Source: an uncultured Cellvibrio sp. (lineage in GTDB: Bacteria; Pseudomonadota; Gammaproteobacteria; Pseudomonadales; Cellvibrionaceae). Taken from it: a stretch of 10,306 nt of DNA. Below, piece after piece: positions 1 to 7,010 of this stretch. The stretch covers positions 1 to 10,306 of the forward strand of contig CAMPIG010000135.1 in the NCBI GenBank assembly GCA_946886255.1, written 5' to 3'. The position numbers and the translations under genes are program-made. Numbering within the stretch: position 1 is the stretch's first letter; every line of letters starts with the position of its first letter. The notes under the pieces were generated by a model that saw only the letters and a list, made by a program, of their open reading frames with translations, was not told where the DNA came from and made no database searches.

Positions 1-884
1 AACAACATGCCATCATGTTTGCCGATGTGTCCGGCAGCTCGGCACTTTATAAACAAGTCGGCAACGAAAAAGCCAAATCCATCGTCGATGAAGCCATTAA
101 TTTCATGGTGGCTTTGACGATTGTGCATGAAGGTACCGTCGTTAAAACTATCGGCGATGAGATCATGGCGCGTTTTGATGATTGCGCCCAGGCATGCGAA
201 ACTGCTTGTGCCATTCAACACCGCTGTCTTAAGGAGCCGCAACTGGTCGGCCTTTCCATCCGTATCGGTATTGCGTTTGGGCCAACACTGCTGACTGAGA
301 ATGATGTCTTCGGCGATACCGTTAATGATGCCGCCTGCGTGGCACATATTGCCCGCGCAGGACAAATTGTATTAACGCAATCGGTCGTGGACCAACTCTC
401 TGCAAGCCTGCTGGACAAATGCCAGATGTATGACAGCATCCATACCAAAGGCGACAGTAGTAAAACGGTTATCTACCGTTTGCTGTGGGAGACATCATTG
501 CATCGCGAGCGCGCGGCTACCATGGTGATGACCACCCACGAGGTCACACGTTTTATCGAAAAATTCCAGCTGAAGCTCACATTAGGTAAACGCGAAATCT
601 GCCTGTTGCCCGATCAAATGCCATACAAAATCGGACGCGACCCGGAGCAGACGCATTTGCAGATCGATAACCATGTGGCATCCCGCGATCACTGCCATAT
701 TGAATTTCGGCGCGGCAAATATGTATTGGTCGACCATTCCACTAACGGTACATATGTATGCGGAACTGATCAGGCACCCATTTATTTGCGCCGCGAAGAG
801 CTGCCACTGCAGGGCACTGGCGCTATCGGTATCGGGCAACCAACGGACATTGCCGGGGAATGGTTGATTCAGTATCAGCTTTAG
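1..884 (+). CDS. Class III adenylate/guanylate cyclase-domain protein with C-terminal FHA domain (5' end outside window)
   Basis: Residues are numbered from the ATG at 15. The reading frame is open to the window edge (codons for QHAI precede that Met), no ribosome site is visible, and starting at 15 would cut strand beta-1, so the true start is probably upstream. Residues 1-165 are a class III cyclase domain: metal-binding Asp4 (FADVSGS) and Asp48 (KTIGDE), adenine-selecting Lys44 and Asp97 (NDVFGD), and Asn104. The transition-state Arg expected at Asn+4 is Cys108, so catalysis may be weak or lost. Residues about 190-280 are an FHA phosphothreonine-reading domain with Gly207-Arg208, Ser223-Arg224-x-His226 and Asn244-Gly245. 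No membrane segment is visible in this part, so it looks cytoplasmic. If active, ATP to cAMP is the likelier reaction; otherwise it may be a nucleotide-binding adaptor. Cysteines 57, 61, 65 and 71 line one predicted helix. Domain calls are firm; activity is uncertain. Confidence 0.9.
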   Translation, partial: QHAIMFADVSGSSALYKQVGNEKAKSIVDEAINFMVALTIVHEGTVVKTIGDEIMARFDDCAQACETACAIQHRCLKEPQLVGLSIRIGIAFGPTLLTENDVFGDTVNDAACVAHIARAGQIVLTQSVVDQLSASLLDKCQMYDSIHTKGDSSKTVIYRLLWETSLHRERAATMVMTTHEVTRFIEKFQLKLTLGKREICLLPDQMPYKIGRDPEQTHLQIDNHVASRDHCHIEFRRGKYVLVDHSTNGTYVCGTDQAPIYLRREELPLQGTGAIGIGQPTDIAGEWLIQYQL

Positions 885-933
885 TGTGTAGATAAATCCG
901 TATCTTTAGCTTGCCTCCCAACCCGGACAGAAC

Positions 934-942
934 TGCTACAAT
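934..942 (+). promoter_or_regulatory. Extended -10 promoter for the RDD gene
   Basis: TGC followed by TACAAT gives an extended -10 (TGn plus a hexamer matching TATAAT at 5 of 6). TTGCCT at 911-916 could be a -35, but 20 bases is too long a spacer, so the TG extension probably does the work. Transcription would begin near 949, giving a leader of about 27 bases before the ATG at 976. Confidence 0.5.
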
Positions 943-975
943 CGACGCCACCCTACCTTTTAATTACCTATTTTT

Positions 976-1479
976 ATGACCGATATCGAAACCCCTGCTG
1001 TTACCGCTGAAACGACTCCTCTTCCGACTGCCGGCGTGTTGCGTCGTTTCGCAGCGATTGTTTACGACGCCTTATTGTTGCTCGCCATCAGTATCGGTTA
1101 TGGCGGATTGGCATTGCTCATTAACGTTCTGATTCAGGGGCAACCACCGGAGGGGCAAAAGGTGCAGTGGGGACACTGGAATATTCTGGTGTTTATTGGC
1201 TGGATGCTGACATTGGCTGGCTTTTTTTGTTATTTCTGGCGCAGATCAGGACAAACATTAGGCATGCGTGCCTGGCGCATGAAACTGGTTGATCTTGAAT
1301 ATGGCTCACCAGGTTTTAAACAATGTGCGATACGCTGCCTCGTCGCACCCTTTTCGTTATTGTTCGGTGGATTAGGCTACTTCTGGCGCTGGTTCGATCC
1401 GCAAAAAATGACGCTACATGACCGCCTGAGCCAGACCCAGGTGATTGTGTTGCCGAAGGAAAAAAAACGACGGCTCTAA
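976..1479 (+). CDS. RDD family integral membrane protein
   Basis: This 167-residue protein carries the RDD signature: Arg24 and Asp31 in the first helix region (RRFAAIVYDALLL) and Asp149 near the end (LHDRLSQT). About 20 polar N-terminal residues precede three or four membrane segments (about 28-52, 69-88 and 112-132). The YFWRRSGQTLGMRAWRMKLV stretch is typical of the family. The biochemical role of RDD proteins is mostly unknown; some have been linked to ion or solute transport, but nothing here settles that. Genes of this family often sit next to lptG in pseudomonads and relatives, as here, but this one is convergent with lptG, 24 bases away, so it is not part of that operon. No strong ribosome site precedes the ATG. 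The gene ends in a lysine/arginine-rich tail encoded partly by a run of eight A. Confidence 0.88.
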   Translation: MTDIETPAVTAETTPLPTAGVLRRFAAIVYDALLLLAISIGYGGLALLINVLIQGQPPEGQKVQWGHWNILVFIGWMLTLAGFFCYFWRRSGQTLGMRAWRMKLVDLEYGSPGFKQCAIRCLVAPFSLLFGGLGYFWRWFDPQKMTLHDRLSQTQVIVLPKEKKRRL

Positions 1480-1503
1480 TGGCAAGTGGATAACGAAATA
1501 CAC

Positions 1504-2691
1504 TCAGCGAGTACGGTTCAATAAATACAAGCCCAATAAACCGCACAGCAGGATTGGAATTGCCACAGCAATGATCGGCGCAAAACCAAAGACCACACTG
1601 GAGGGCCCCAGCAAACTCTGCACCAACCGAAAGACCACACCAAATACCACGCCGGTAAAAATCCGCTGTCCCATGGTCACTTCACGCAAGGGACCAAAGA
1701 TAAACGAAATGGCAATCAACACCAGACTTACCGTTGCCAGCGGCTGTAGTAATTTCTCCCAATACGCGAGGCTGTAGTCGCTGCTGCCCAAACCTTGGCC
1801 TTTCAGATAATCGATGTAGTAATACAAACTTCTGATCGACAGGGTTTCCGGTTCGGCGACAACAATATTAAGCAAGGTCGGCGTGAGCGGCGTATCCCAG
1901 CGGCGGGTAGGCAAGGTTTCACTGCGGGTGACTAAGTGACGCGCAGTTTCCGGGTTCGAAGGCGCAGCGGTTGTCGATTCATCAGCCGCTTTTATAAGCT
2001 CTTCATCGGCAGAGGATTCATCGAGCTTTTCGCCCACATCGGCCACTTGCAACGCATCCATGGTTTCAAAATAGGTCACCGCAATATCTTCTTCTTGCCA
2101 ATAACCATTCTGGTAGATTGCCTGCTCACTGAAGCTGGCCGACAGCAAATGACGCTCATCATCAAACTTATAACGGGTCACACCGTAGAGCACCCCGTTG
2201 GGCAACACGGCGTTGAAATGCATGAACTCGTCGCCTTCACGATTCCACATACTGCCCTGCTCGGCTTTCGCCTGGGGCTTATTGAGCATGATTGCCTTGC
2301 GACTTTCGCCCACCTGGTCGGTGTATGGAATAACCAGTTCACCCAAAGCCACCGCCAACAGAATGAACCAGAGCACCGGCTTTACGACCATCCAGGTGAT
2401 ACGACGTGTGGATACACCTGCCGCCCGCATAATGACCAGCTCACTGGAACTGGCCAGCATACCCAGCCCGACCAGACACCCGATCAAGCATGCAAACGGG
2501 ATAATTTCATACAGCCGGCGCGGCAAGGTGAAGCCGATGTAAATCAGCATCTCCAGGACCGTGTAATTAGCGCGCAGTCCATCCATTTCATCAATCAATG
2601 CCGCGACAAAGAACAGCGCCATGATGACTAGCAAGACCATGCCAATCGCCGATGTTACCGAGTGGAAGATATAACGATTGATCTTACGCAT
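1504..2691 (-). CDS. lptG: LPS export ABC transporter permease LptG
   Basis: LptG is one of two inner-membrane subunits that, with LptF and the ATPase LptB, pull lipopolysaccharide from the inner membrane and pass it to LptC and the periplasmic LptA bridge. The 395-residue protein has the family layout: three N-terminal membrane helices (about 10-33, 60-82, 102-122), a periplasmic beta-jellyroll region (about 130-300), and three C-terminal helices (about 307-392). The cytoplasmic coupling segment SSSELVIMRAAGVS is clear, as is the FGPLREVTMGQRIFTGVVFG region near the end. It is longer than E. coli LptG (about 360) because of an acidic, Ser/Thr/Ala-rich insert at about 217-262, which looks disordered. 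The start overlaps the end of lptF by 8 bases, indicating translational coupling in an lptF-lptG operon. The protein should be essential unless a second copy exists. Confidence 0.96.
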   Translation of the reverse strand: MRKINRYIFHSVTSAIGMVLLVIMALFFVAALIDEMDGLRANYTVLEMLIYIGFTLPRRLYEIIPFACLIGCLVGLGMLASSSELVIMRAAGVSTRRITWMVVKPVLWFILLAVALGELVIPYTDQVGESRKAIMLNKPQAKAEQGSMWNREGDEFMHFNAVLPNGVLYGVTRYKFDDERHLLSASFSEQAIYQNGYWQEEDIAVTYFETMDALQVADVGEKLDESSADEELIKAADESTTAAPSNPETARHLVTRSETLPTRRWDTPLTPTLLNIVVAEPETLSIRSLYYYIDYLKGQGLGSSDYSLAYWEKLLQPLATVSLVLIAISFIFGPLREVTMGQRIFTGVVFGVVFRLVQSLLGPSSVVFGFAPIIAVAIPILLCGLLGLYLLNRTR

Positions 2692-3805
2692 GGCTTACCC
2701 TCGCAGAACGGCCGCGACGGCTTTGTTGCCAAAGGCGCAGGTTGTGCCAATTTACCATCAACAAGGCCAACCCCAGGTAAAGCATGTGGATAATCCACAG
2801 ACCGGGTATAAGCGGCCATTTGCCGGAATCCATCAAACCACGGACACCAATCAGCGCGCCCAGATAAAACAGGTAAATAACAATAGCAGGTAACATCTTC
2901 AAATAACGCCCCTGTCGGGGGTTGGTGCGGCTCAGGGGAACAGCAAGGATTGCGACGATCAACACCAGAATGGGCATGGAGATTCGCCACTGAAGCGCGA
3001 CCCGGCTTTCAAGGTCATCAGCTTCAAGCAATTCGCGGGTGGTTCGGGTATCCGCTTCATTGGTAAAGGCTGCAGAACTGTCGGCGGGCGTCAGGTAGGC
3101 ACCATAGGTACCAAACTCCATCACTTTATAATTGTTATTACCGGGCAACCCTTCGTAACGATAACCGTTATGCAACACCAGATAACGCTGCCCGTATGTG
3201 GGGTGAACCATTTGCTGGCCGGATTCAGCGACGATTACCGCAACGCTTTCCTGCGACATGTCGCCCACCACCTGGGCAACAAACACATGATTTAGCTGCT
3301 TGCGATTATTGCTGACGCTCTCAACGTAAGTCATCGCCTGTCCGCGCCCGAGGGACTGGAAACGCCCCTCCTGTAAACTGTCGAACTCGCTACGATGACG
3401 TTGCTCATCAAGCATCAATTCTGTCTGTCGGGCACCCATGGGACTTAACCAGAGGCTGAAGCCAGCCACCATAACGGCCACCAGCACCGCTGATACCAAA
3501 GTGATATTTACCAGCCGGTGCTGACTCATGCCGCAAGCCGACAATACCACCATCTCACTTTCGATATATAGCCGACCGTAAACCAACAGGATGGCAATAA
3601 AGAACCCCAAGGGGACAATCAACTCAAGAAATCCGGGCAGGCGGTAACCGATCAGGCTGAACAGAATGTCCACCGAAATCTTGCCGGTGGTGGCTTCCGC
3701 CAGATAGCGGGCAAAGCGGCTGCTCATCGTAATCAGCAACAAGATGCTACTTACCGCAAACATGGTAAGCAGGATCTCGCGGCTCAGGTAACGGAAAATA
3801 ATCAC
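2684..3805 (-). CDS. lptF: LPS export ABC transporter permease LptF
   Basis: This is the partner permease of LptG in the LptB2FG lipopolysaccharide extractor. The 373-residue protein begins MIIFRYLSREIL, very close to the E. coli LptF start, and has three N-terminal helices (about 12-30, 55-78, 100-123), the coupling motif ESEMVVLSACGMS, a periplasmic jellyroll (about 130-265) and three C-terminal helices (about 270-355). Length is near the usual 366. The start codon is GTG (minus strand, 3805-3803); an in-frame stop lies nine codons upstream (3832-3830) with no ATG in between, so the GTG is well supported. A weak GGGATG ribosome site sits about five bases before it. It leads the lptF-lptG operon and is divergent from pepA, the usual arrangement in gammaproteobacteria. 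Confidence 0.96.
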   Translation of the reverse strand: MIIFRYLSREILLTMFAVSSILLLITMSSRFARYLAEATTGKISVDILFSLIGYRLPGFLELIVPLGFFIAILLVYGRLYIESEMVVLSACGMSQHRLVNITLVSAVLVAVMVAGFSLWLSPMGARQTELMLDEQRHRSEFDSLQEGRFQSLGRGQAMTYVESVSNNRKQLNHVFVAQVVGDMSQESVAVIVAESGQQMVHPTYGQRYLVLHNGYRYEGLPGNNNYKVMEFGTYGAYLTPADSSAAFTNEADTRTTRELLEADDLESRVALQWRISMPILVLIVAILAVPLSRTNPRQGRYLKMLPAIVIYLFYLGALIGVRGLMDSGKWPLIPGLWIIHMLYLGLALLMVNWHNLRLWQQSRRGRSARVSHA

Positions 3806-3846
3806 ATCAACATCCCGATTAATTAGCGCTCATTCACGGCGCCGAG

Positions 3847-3875
3847 ATATAAGCGTTCACATTTTATTCTGTCTA
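3847..3875 (-). promoter_or_regulatory. lptF: Candidate sigma-70 promoter of lptFG
   Basis: On the minus strand TAGACA (3875-3870, 5 of 6 to TTGACA) is followed after exactly 17 bases by TTATAT (3852-3847, 4 of 6 to TATAAT). This would start transcription near 3840, about 35 bases before the GTG start of lptF. It is identified by eye only. Confidence 0.42.
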
Positions 3876-4063
3876 ACGGCGTTTGCAGGTTCATAATGCG
3901 CCAGCATCCGGCAGATGGACAAATATTCTGCCGCACAGTTGCTGACAAAGAACGGCGCGCGTCCACATAATCGCATCGCACCAGGCATCAGACACGGGGA
4001 AAACTGTTCGACGCGCAAGGCAAGCCGCGCAAAAGTGTGGCATTATCACGCACAGAAAGATTT

Positions 4064-4092
4064 TTGTCTTGAGCCGATTTTCTTAATTTAAC
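4064..4092 (+). promoter_or_regulatory. pepA: Candidate sigma-70 promoter of pepA-holC
   Basis: TTGTCT (4064-4069) and TTTAAC (4087-4092) are 17 bases apart, each matching its consensus at 4 of 6. Transcription would begin near 4099 and leave a leader of about 130 bases, long for a housekeeping gene. The match is modest. Confidence 0.28.
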
Positions 4093-4095
4093 AAG

Positions 4096-4200
4096 CCCGC
4101 AGCCGCCTCGCGGAATTACCGAAATACCGAGTCACAAAGAAGGACAATTTTTAAACGCCCTGCTTGTACCGTAGCGTTTCAGCAATTCCCCGCAGCCGCC
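4096..4200 (+). repeat. 12-base direct repeat in the pepA leader
   Basis: CCCGCAGCCGCC occurs exactly at 4096-4107 and again at 4189-4200, start points 93 bases apart. Both copies fall between the candidate promoter and the pepA start. Near the copies, GGAATT (4112-4117) and AATTCC (4184-4189) could pair in the transcript. Function unknown; it could be chance in GC-rich sequence. Confidence 0.4.
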
Positions 4201-4227
4201 CGGGTCTTTCAGTCCAAGGGAAGCGCC

Positions 4228-5721
4228 ATGCAATACACCGCCAAAACACTCAATGCCATCAAACAACGCAGCCATTGCCTGGTTGTCACCTGCTACGAAG
4301 GCGCCAAGCTGTCCGATACCGCAGCCGCCGTCAATGCCGCAGGCCAACAACAGTTGGAAGCGCTGATCAAACGCGAGGAGTTTCAAGGCAAAGCGGGACA
4401 AACATTACTGTTGTTGAACCCTGCCGGTATTGCGGCGGACCGTTTGCTGTTGCTGGGCTTGGGCTCAACTGACAAGCAAGGGGCCATCAGTGCCGACAAT
4501 TTCCGCAAAGCCGTGGCCCGAATTCCGGATGCTCTCAAATCCACACCATCACGGGAAATTACTGCGTGCCTGGGAGAGGTGAAGGTCAAGGACCAGGACA
4601 TAACCTGGCAAGCCCGGCAGCTCGCCGAGGCACTGGAGCTGTCCACTTATCGCTTCGATACATTCAAAAGCCAGGCTGCCGAAAATGGTTTTGCACCGAC
4701 CAAACTGGTCTTTGGCTGCGATAAAAAGCAGTCAGCTTCCGCAATCCGCGGATTGGAAATCGGTAAAGCCATAGCCCTGGGTATGAACCTCGCGCGCGAC
4801 CTCGGCAACCTGCCGGGCAATGTCTGTACGCCGAGCTATCTCGCCAGCGAAGCCAAACGCCTCGCCCGCAATCAGACCAAGCTGAGTGTGAAGGTGCTGG
4901 AAGAAAAACAGATGAAGGAACTGGGCATGCATTCCCTGCTGTCGGTGGCGGCGGGCAGTGATCAACCCGCCAAACTGATTGTGCTGGAGTACAAAGGCGG
5001 CAGTAAAAATGATGCGCCCATTGCACTGGTAGGCAAAGGCATTACCTTCGATACCGGTGGCATCAGCCTCAAACCCGGCGCGGGCATGGACGAGATGAAA
5101 TTTGATATGTGTGGTGCAGCCAGCGTGCTCGGCACATTCCGCACCCTGCTTGAACTGGACTTGAGCATAAACGTGGTGGGCGTGATCGCGGCCAGCGAAA
5201 ATATGCCCAATGGCAACGCTACTAAGCCCGGTGATATTGTCACATCCATGTCCGGCCAGACTATTGAGATCCTCAACACCGACGCAGAGGGCCGCCTCGT
5301 ATTGTGCGATGCATTGACTTACACCGAGCGCTTTAAACCCAAAACCGTGATCGATATCGCCACCCTCACCGGTGCTTGTGTGATTGCGCTCGGCAATCAC
5401 GCCAGCGGCTTGTTCAGTAACCGCGATGAACTGGCCCAGGCTTTACTCAAAGCCGGCCAGGAAGCCAATGATCGCGCCTGGCATATGCCGTTGTGGGATG
5501 AATATCAAAAGCAGTTGGACAGTAATTTTGCCGATATGGCGAATATCGGCGGGCGTGAAGCAGGAAGCGTAACTGCCGCCTGCTTCCTGTCTCGCTTTGC
5601 GAAAAAATTTGCCTGGGCGCATCTGGATATCGCCGGAACTGCCTGGAAATCCGGCGGAGCCAAAGGCGCTACCGGTCGCCCGGTGCCACTGTTAGTGCAA
5701 TACCTGCTCAATAATCAATAA
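4228..5721 (+). CDS. pepA: Leucyl aminopeptidase PepA (peptidase M17)
   Basis: PepA removes N-terminal residues, preferring Leu, from peptides in the cytoplasm using two divalent metals, and works as a hexamer. The 497-residue protein is full length. The C-terminal catalytic domain has every key residue, at the same numbers as in E. coli PepA: metal ligands Lys270, Asp275, Asp293, Asp352 and Glu354, and catalytic Lys282 and Arg356. The M17 signature NTDAEGRL is at 350-357. Residues 1 to about 165 form the N-terminal domain, which in E. coli also takes part in DNA binding for Xer recombination and carAB control; whether that holds here cannot be told. AAGGGA lies six bases before the ATG. The gene is divergent from lptF and followed five bases on by holC, the conserved pepA-holC order. 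Confidence 0.97.
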   Translation: MQYTAKTLNAIKQRSHCLVVTCYEGAKLSDTAAAVNAAGQQQLEALIKREEFQGKAGQTLLLLNPAGIAADRLLLLGLGSTDKQGAISADNFRKAVARIPDALKSTPSREITACLGEVKVKDQDITWQARQLAEALELSTYRFDTFKSQAAENGFAPTKLVFGCDKKQSASAIRGLEIGKAIALGMNLARDLGNLPGNVCTPSYLASEAKRLARNQTKLSVKVLEEKQMKELGMHSLLSVAAGSDQPAKLIVLEYKGGSKNDAPIALVGKGITFDTGGISLKPGAGMDEMKFDMCGAASVLGTFRTLLELDLSINVVGVIAASENMPNGNATKPGDIVTSMSGQTIEILNTDAEGRLVLCDALTYTERFKPKTVIDIATLTGACVIALGNHASGLFSNRDELAQALLKAGQEANDRAWHMPLWDEYQKQLDSNFADMANIGGREAGSVTAACFLSRFAKKFAWAHLDIAGTAWKSGGAKGATGRPVPLLVQYLLNNQ

Positions 5722-5726
5722 CCCTC

Positions 5727-6158
5727 ATGACGCATATCGATTTTTATATCTTGCACGACGATGCCAGCACCGCCCGCTGGCATTTTGTCTGTCGTTTGAT
5801 CGACAAGGTGACCCGGCTGGGGCATCGCGTGCTGGTTACTCTGGATGATCCGGCTGAAGCAGAGCATCTCGACGAATTGTTATGGACTTTCAAGCCAGAA
5901 AGCTTTATCCCCCATACGCGACTTCCGAGTGATACACAGGAGCAGGTTGAAATTACCACTGACCTGCACGCAGAAATCCCTCTGCATAACCACCACAATG
6001 TGCTCATCAACCTGAGCCGTGTCATACCGACCTACTTCAGCCGCTTTGAACGTTTGAGCGAAGTTGTGATTCAGCAACCAGAGATATTAAAAAATACGCG
6101 CGAGCACTACAGCTTTTATCGGGAACGAGGCTATCCTATTCAACATCGCAACGTATGA
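5727..6158 (+). CDS. holC: DNA polymerase III chi subunit HolC
   Basis: Chi links the clamp loader of the replicative polymerase to single-strand-binding protein, acting with psi (HolD). The 143-residue protein is near the E. coli length (147). The best matched block is HLDELLWTFKPESFIPH (47-63), which aligns with the E. coli stretch RLDEALWARPAESFVPH; the tail REHYSFYRERGY resembles the E. coli RERYKAYRVAGF. The N-terminal strand IDFYIL and the strand GHRVLVTL fit the family fold. It starts five bases after the pepA stop without a clear ribosome site of its own, so translation is probably coupled to pepA. The missing psi gene is expected elsewhere. Confidence 0.94.
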   Translation: MTHIDFYILHDDASTARWHFVCRLIDKVTRLGHRVLVTLDDPAEAEHLDELLWTFKPESFIPHTRLPSDTQEQVEITTDLHAEIPLHNHHNVLINLSRVIPTYFSRFERLSEVVIQQPEILKNTREHYSFYRERGYPIQHRNV

Positions 6159-6185
6159 ATTAACACTCTCGCCGGAAACCGGGTT

Positions 6186-7010
6186 ATGGCCGACAACAAA
6201 GGTAAAACCAAAGCCGCTATCCTTCATGAACTGGAGTCTATAAAAGGGCTGCTGCTGGAAGATGATGAAATTCCCATCTTGCAGGAGACCATTGTCGACA
6301 GCGAATCTGTCTCTAATCGCCCGCTGCCCAAGCGCGACCTGGACGAACTCCACGATGTCTTTCAAGCCTTGAGCCATAACATCAGGAACGCATCGGAGAA
6401 AATCGGCGTTCATGTATCGACTGCACCCGCAACCCGATCGCCCGGTTTACTGGATGCGTTTGTCCAGCCCACAACCAAAATGCCGCCGGTCAAAACCGAA
6501 CCAACCGGAAAGCAAGGCTCGCTGTTCGCGGAAGGTAGATCAAACCAGCAAAAGCCACATGATGATGCAGATAGGGATTATCTCGATCAGGCGATCGTCG
6601 ACCTGACGGATGAGCTCCTGGATGATGTCTCGGACGGGCAACTCCAGCCGGGGGTGGACGAAATAAAAAATACCGGTTTCAATCAACCACTCAACTATGC
6701 CGTTAGTAAATCCATCACACCACCACCGCGCCCTGCCCTGGCTAAAGCGAGTGGAGAGAATCCATTTTTACCGCAACATATACGCGCGCGTTTGCACGGC
6801 AATAATCCACCGCCGCTATTTGAACCCGCCACCGCTGAAAAGCCAACACTTACGACGAACAAGTCAGCCGCTGAACCGATTATCAGTCGGCAACAATTAA
6901 TTCGCGATCTCGTTGCGGTGGTACTGCCCCAGGTCGAACAGGAATTGCGTCAACGCCTGCACACTCTGACCGATGACCAATTGCAGGATATGCTTAACGA
7001 CCGGGATTAA
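6186..7010 (+). CDS. Unnamed holC-linked protein, disordered centre with helical ends
   Basis: I do not recognise a named family. The 274-residue protein has three parts: an N-terminal helix (about 8-25, AAILHELESIKGLLLEDDE) followed by the short motif IPILQETIV; a long region (about 40-225) rich in Pro, Asp/Glu, Ser, Thr, Lys and Gln that looks disordered, apart from an acidic helix near 128-148; and a C-terminal amphipathic helix pair from about 234 to the end (LIRDLVAVVLPQVEQELRQR then LTDDQLQDML). There is no signal peptide or membrane segment, so it is probably cytoplasmic. It lies 27 bases after holC, likely the same transcript, and a gene of unknown function between holC and valS is known in pseudomonads. 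The layout recalls PopZ-type scaffold proteins, an analogy only. Its stop overlaps the stop of the convergent transporter gene. Confidence 0.85.
   Translation: MADNKGKTKAAILHELESIKGLLLEDDEIPILQETIVDSESVSNRPLPKRDLDELHDVFQALSHNIRNASEKIGVHVSTAPATRSPGLLDAFVQPTTKMPPVKTEPTGKQGSLFAEGRSNQQKPHDDADRDYLDQAIVDLTDELLDDVSDGQLQPGVDEIKNTGFNQPLNYAVSKSITPPPRPALAKASGENPFLPQHIRARLHGNNPPPLFEPATAEKPTLTTNKSAAEPIISRQQLIRDLVAVVLPQVEQELRQRLHTLTDDQLQDMLNDRD

Larger units (their letters stand above)
3806..4227. other. Divergent intergenic region between lptF and pepA
   Basis: This 422-base stretch has no convincing gene in any frame. Its left part carries the candidate lptFG promoter and its right part the candidate pepA promoter and leader. 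The middle (about 3880-4040) shows no clear repeat, hairpin or RNA gene to the eye. The pepA-proximal 135 bases contain a 12-base direct repeat and no ATG on the plus strand before the pepA start, so there is no obvious leader peptide. In E. coli, PepA itself binds DNA and acts at carAB and xer sites, so self-binding here is imaginable but unsupported by any recognisable motif. Confidence 0.6.

Noticed and set aside
890..905. AGATA/TATCT inverted repeat after the cyclase gene as a terminator
   Set aside because: The stem is only five AT-rich pairs and no T-run follows; it is too weak to call.
1936..2631. 231-residue open frame on the plus strand opposite lptG
   Set aside because: It is fully antisense to a well-supported lptG, its product is rich in His, Gln and Arg with no domain, and it has no ribosome site; it is a shadow.
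4132..4472. Open frames on both strands across the pepA leader and 5' end
   Set aside because: They overlap the clearly coding pepA frame, give low-complexity or Cys/Gly-rich products and lack start signals. The plus frame begins at a non-ATG codon.
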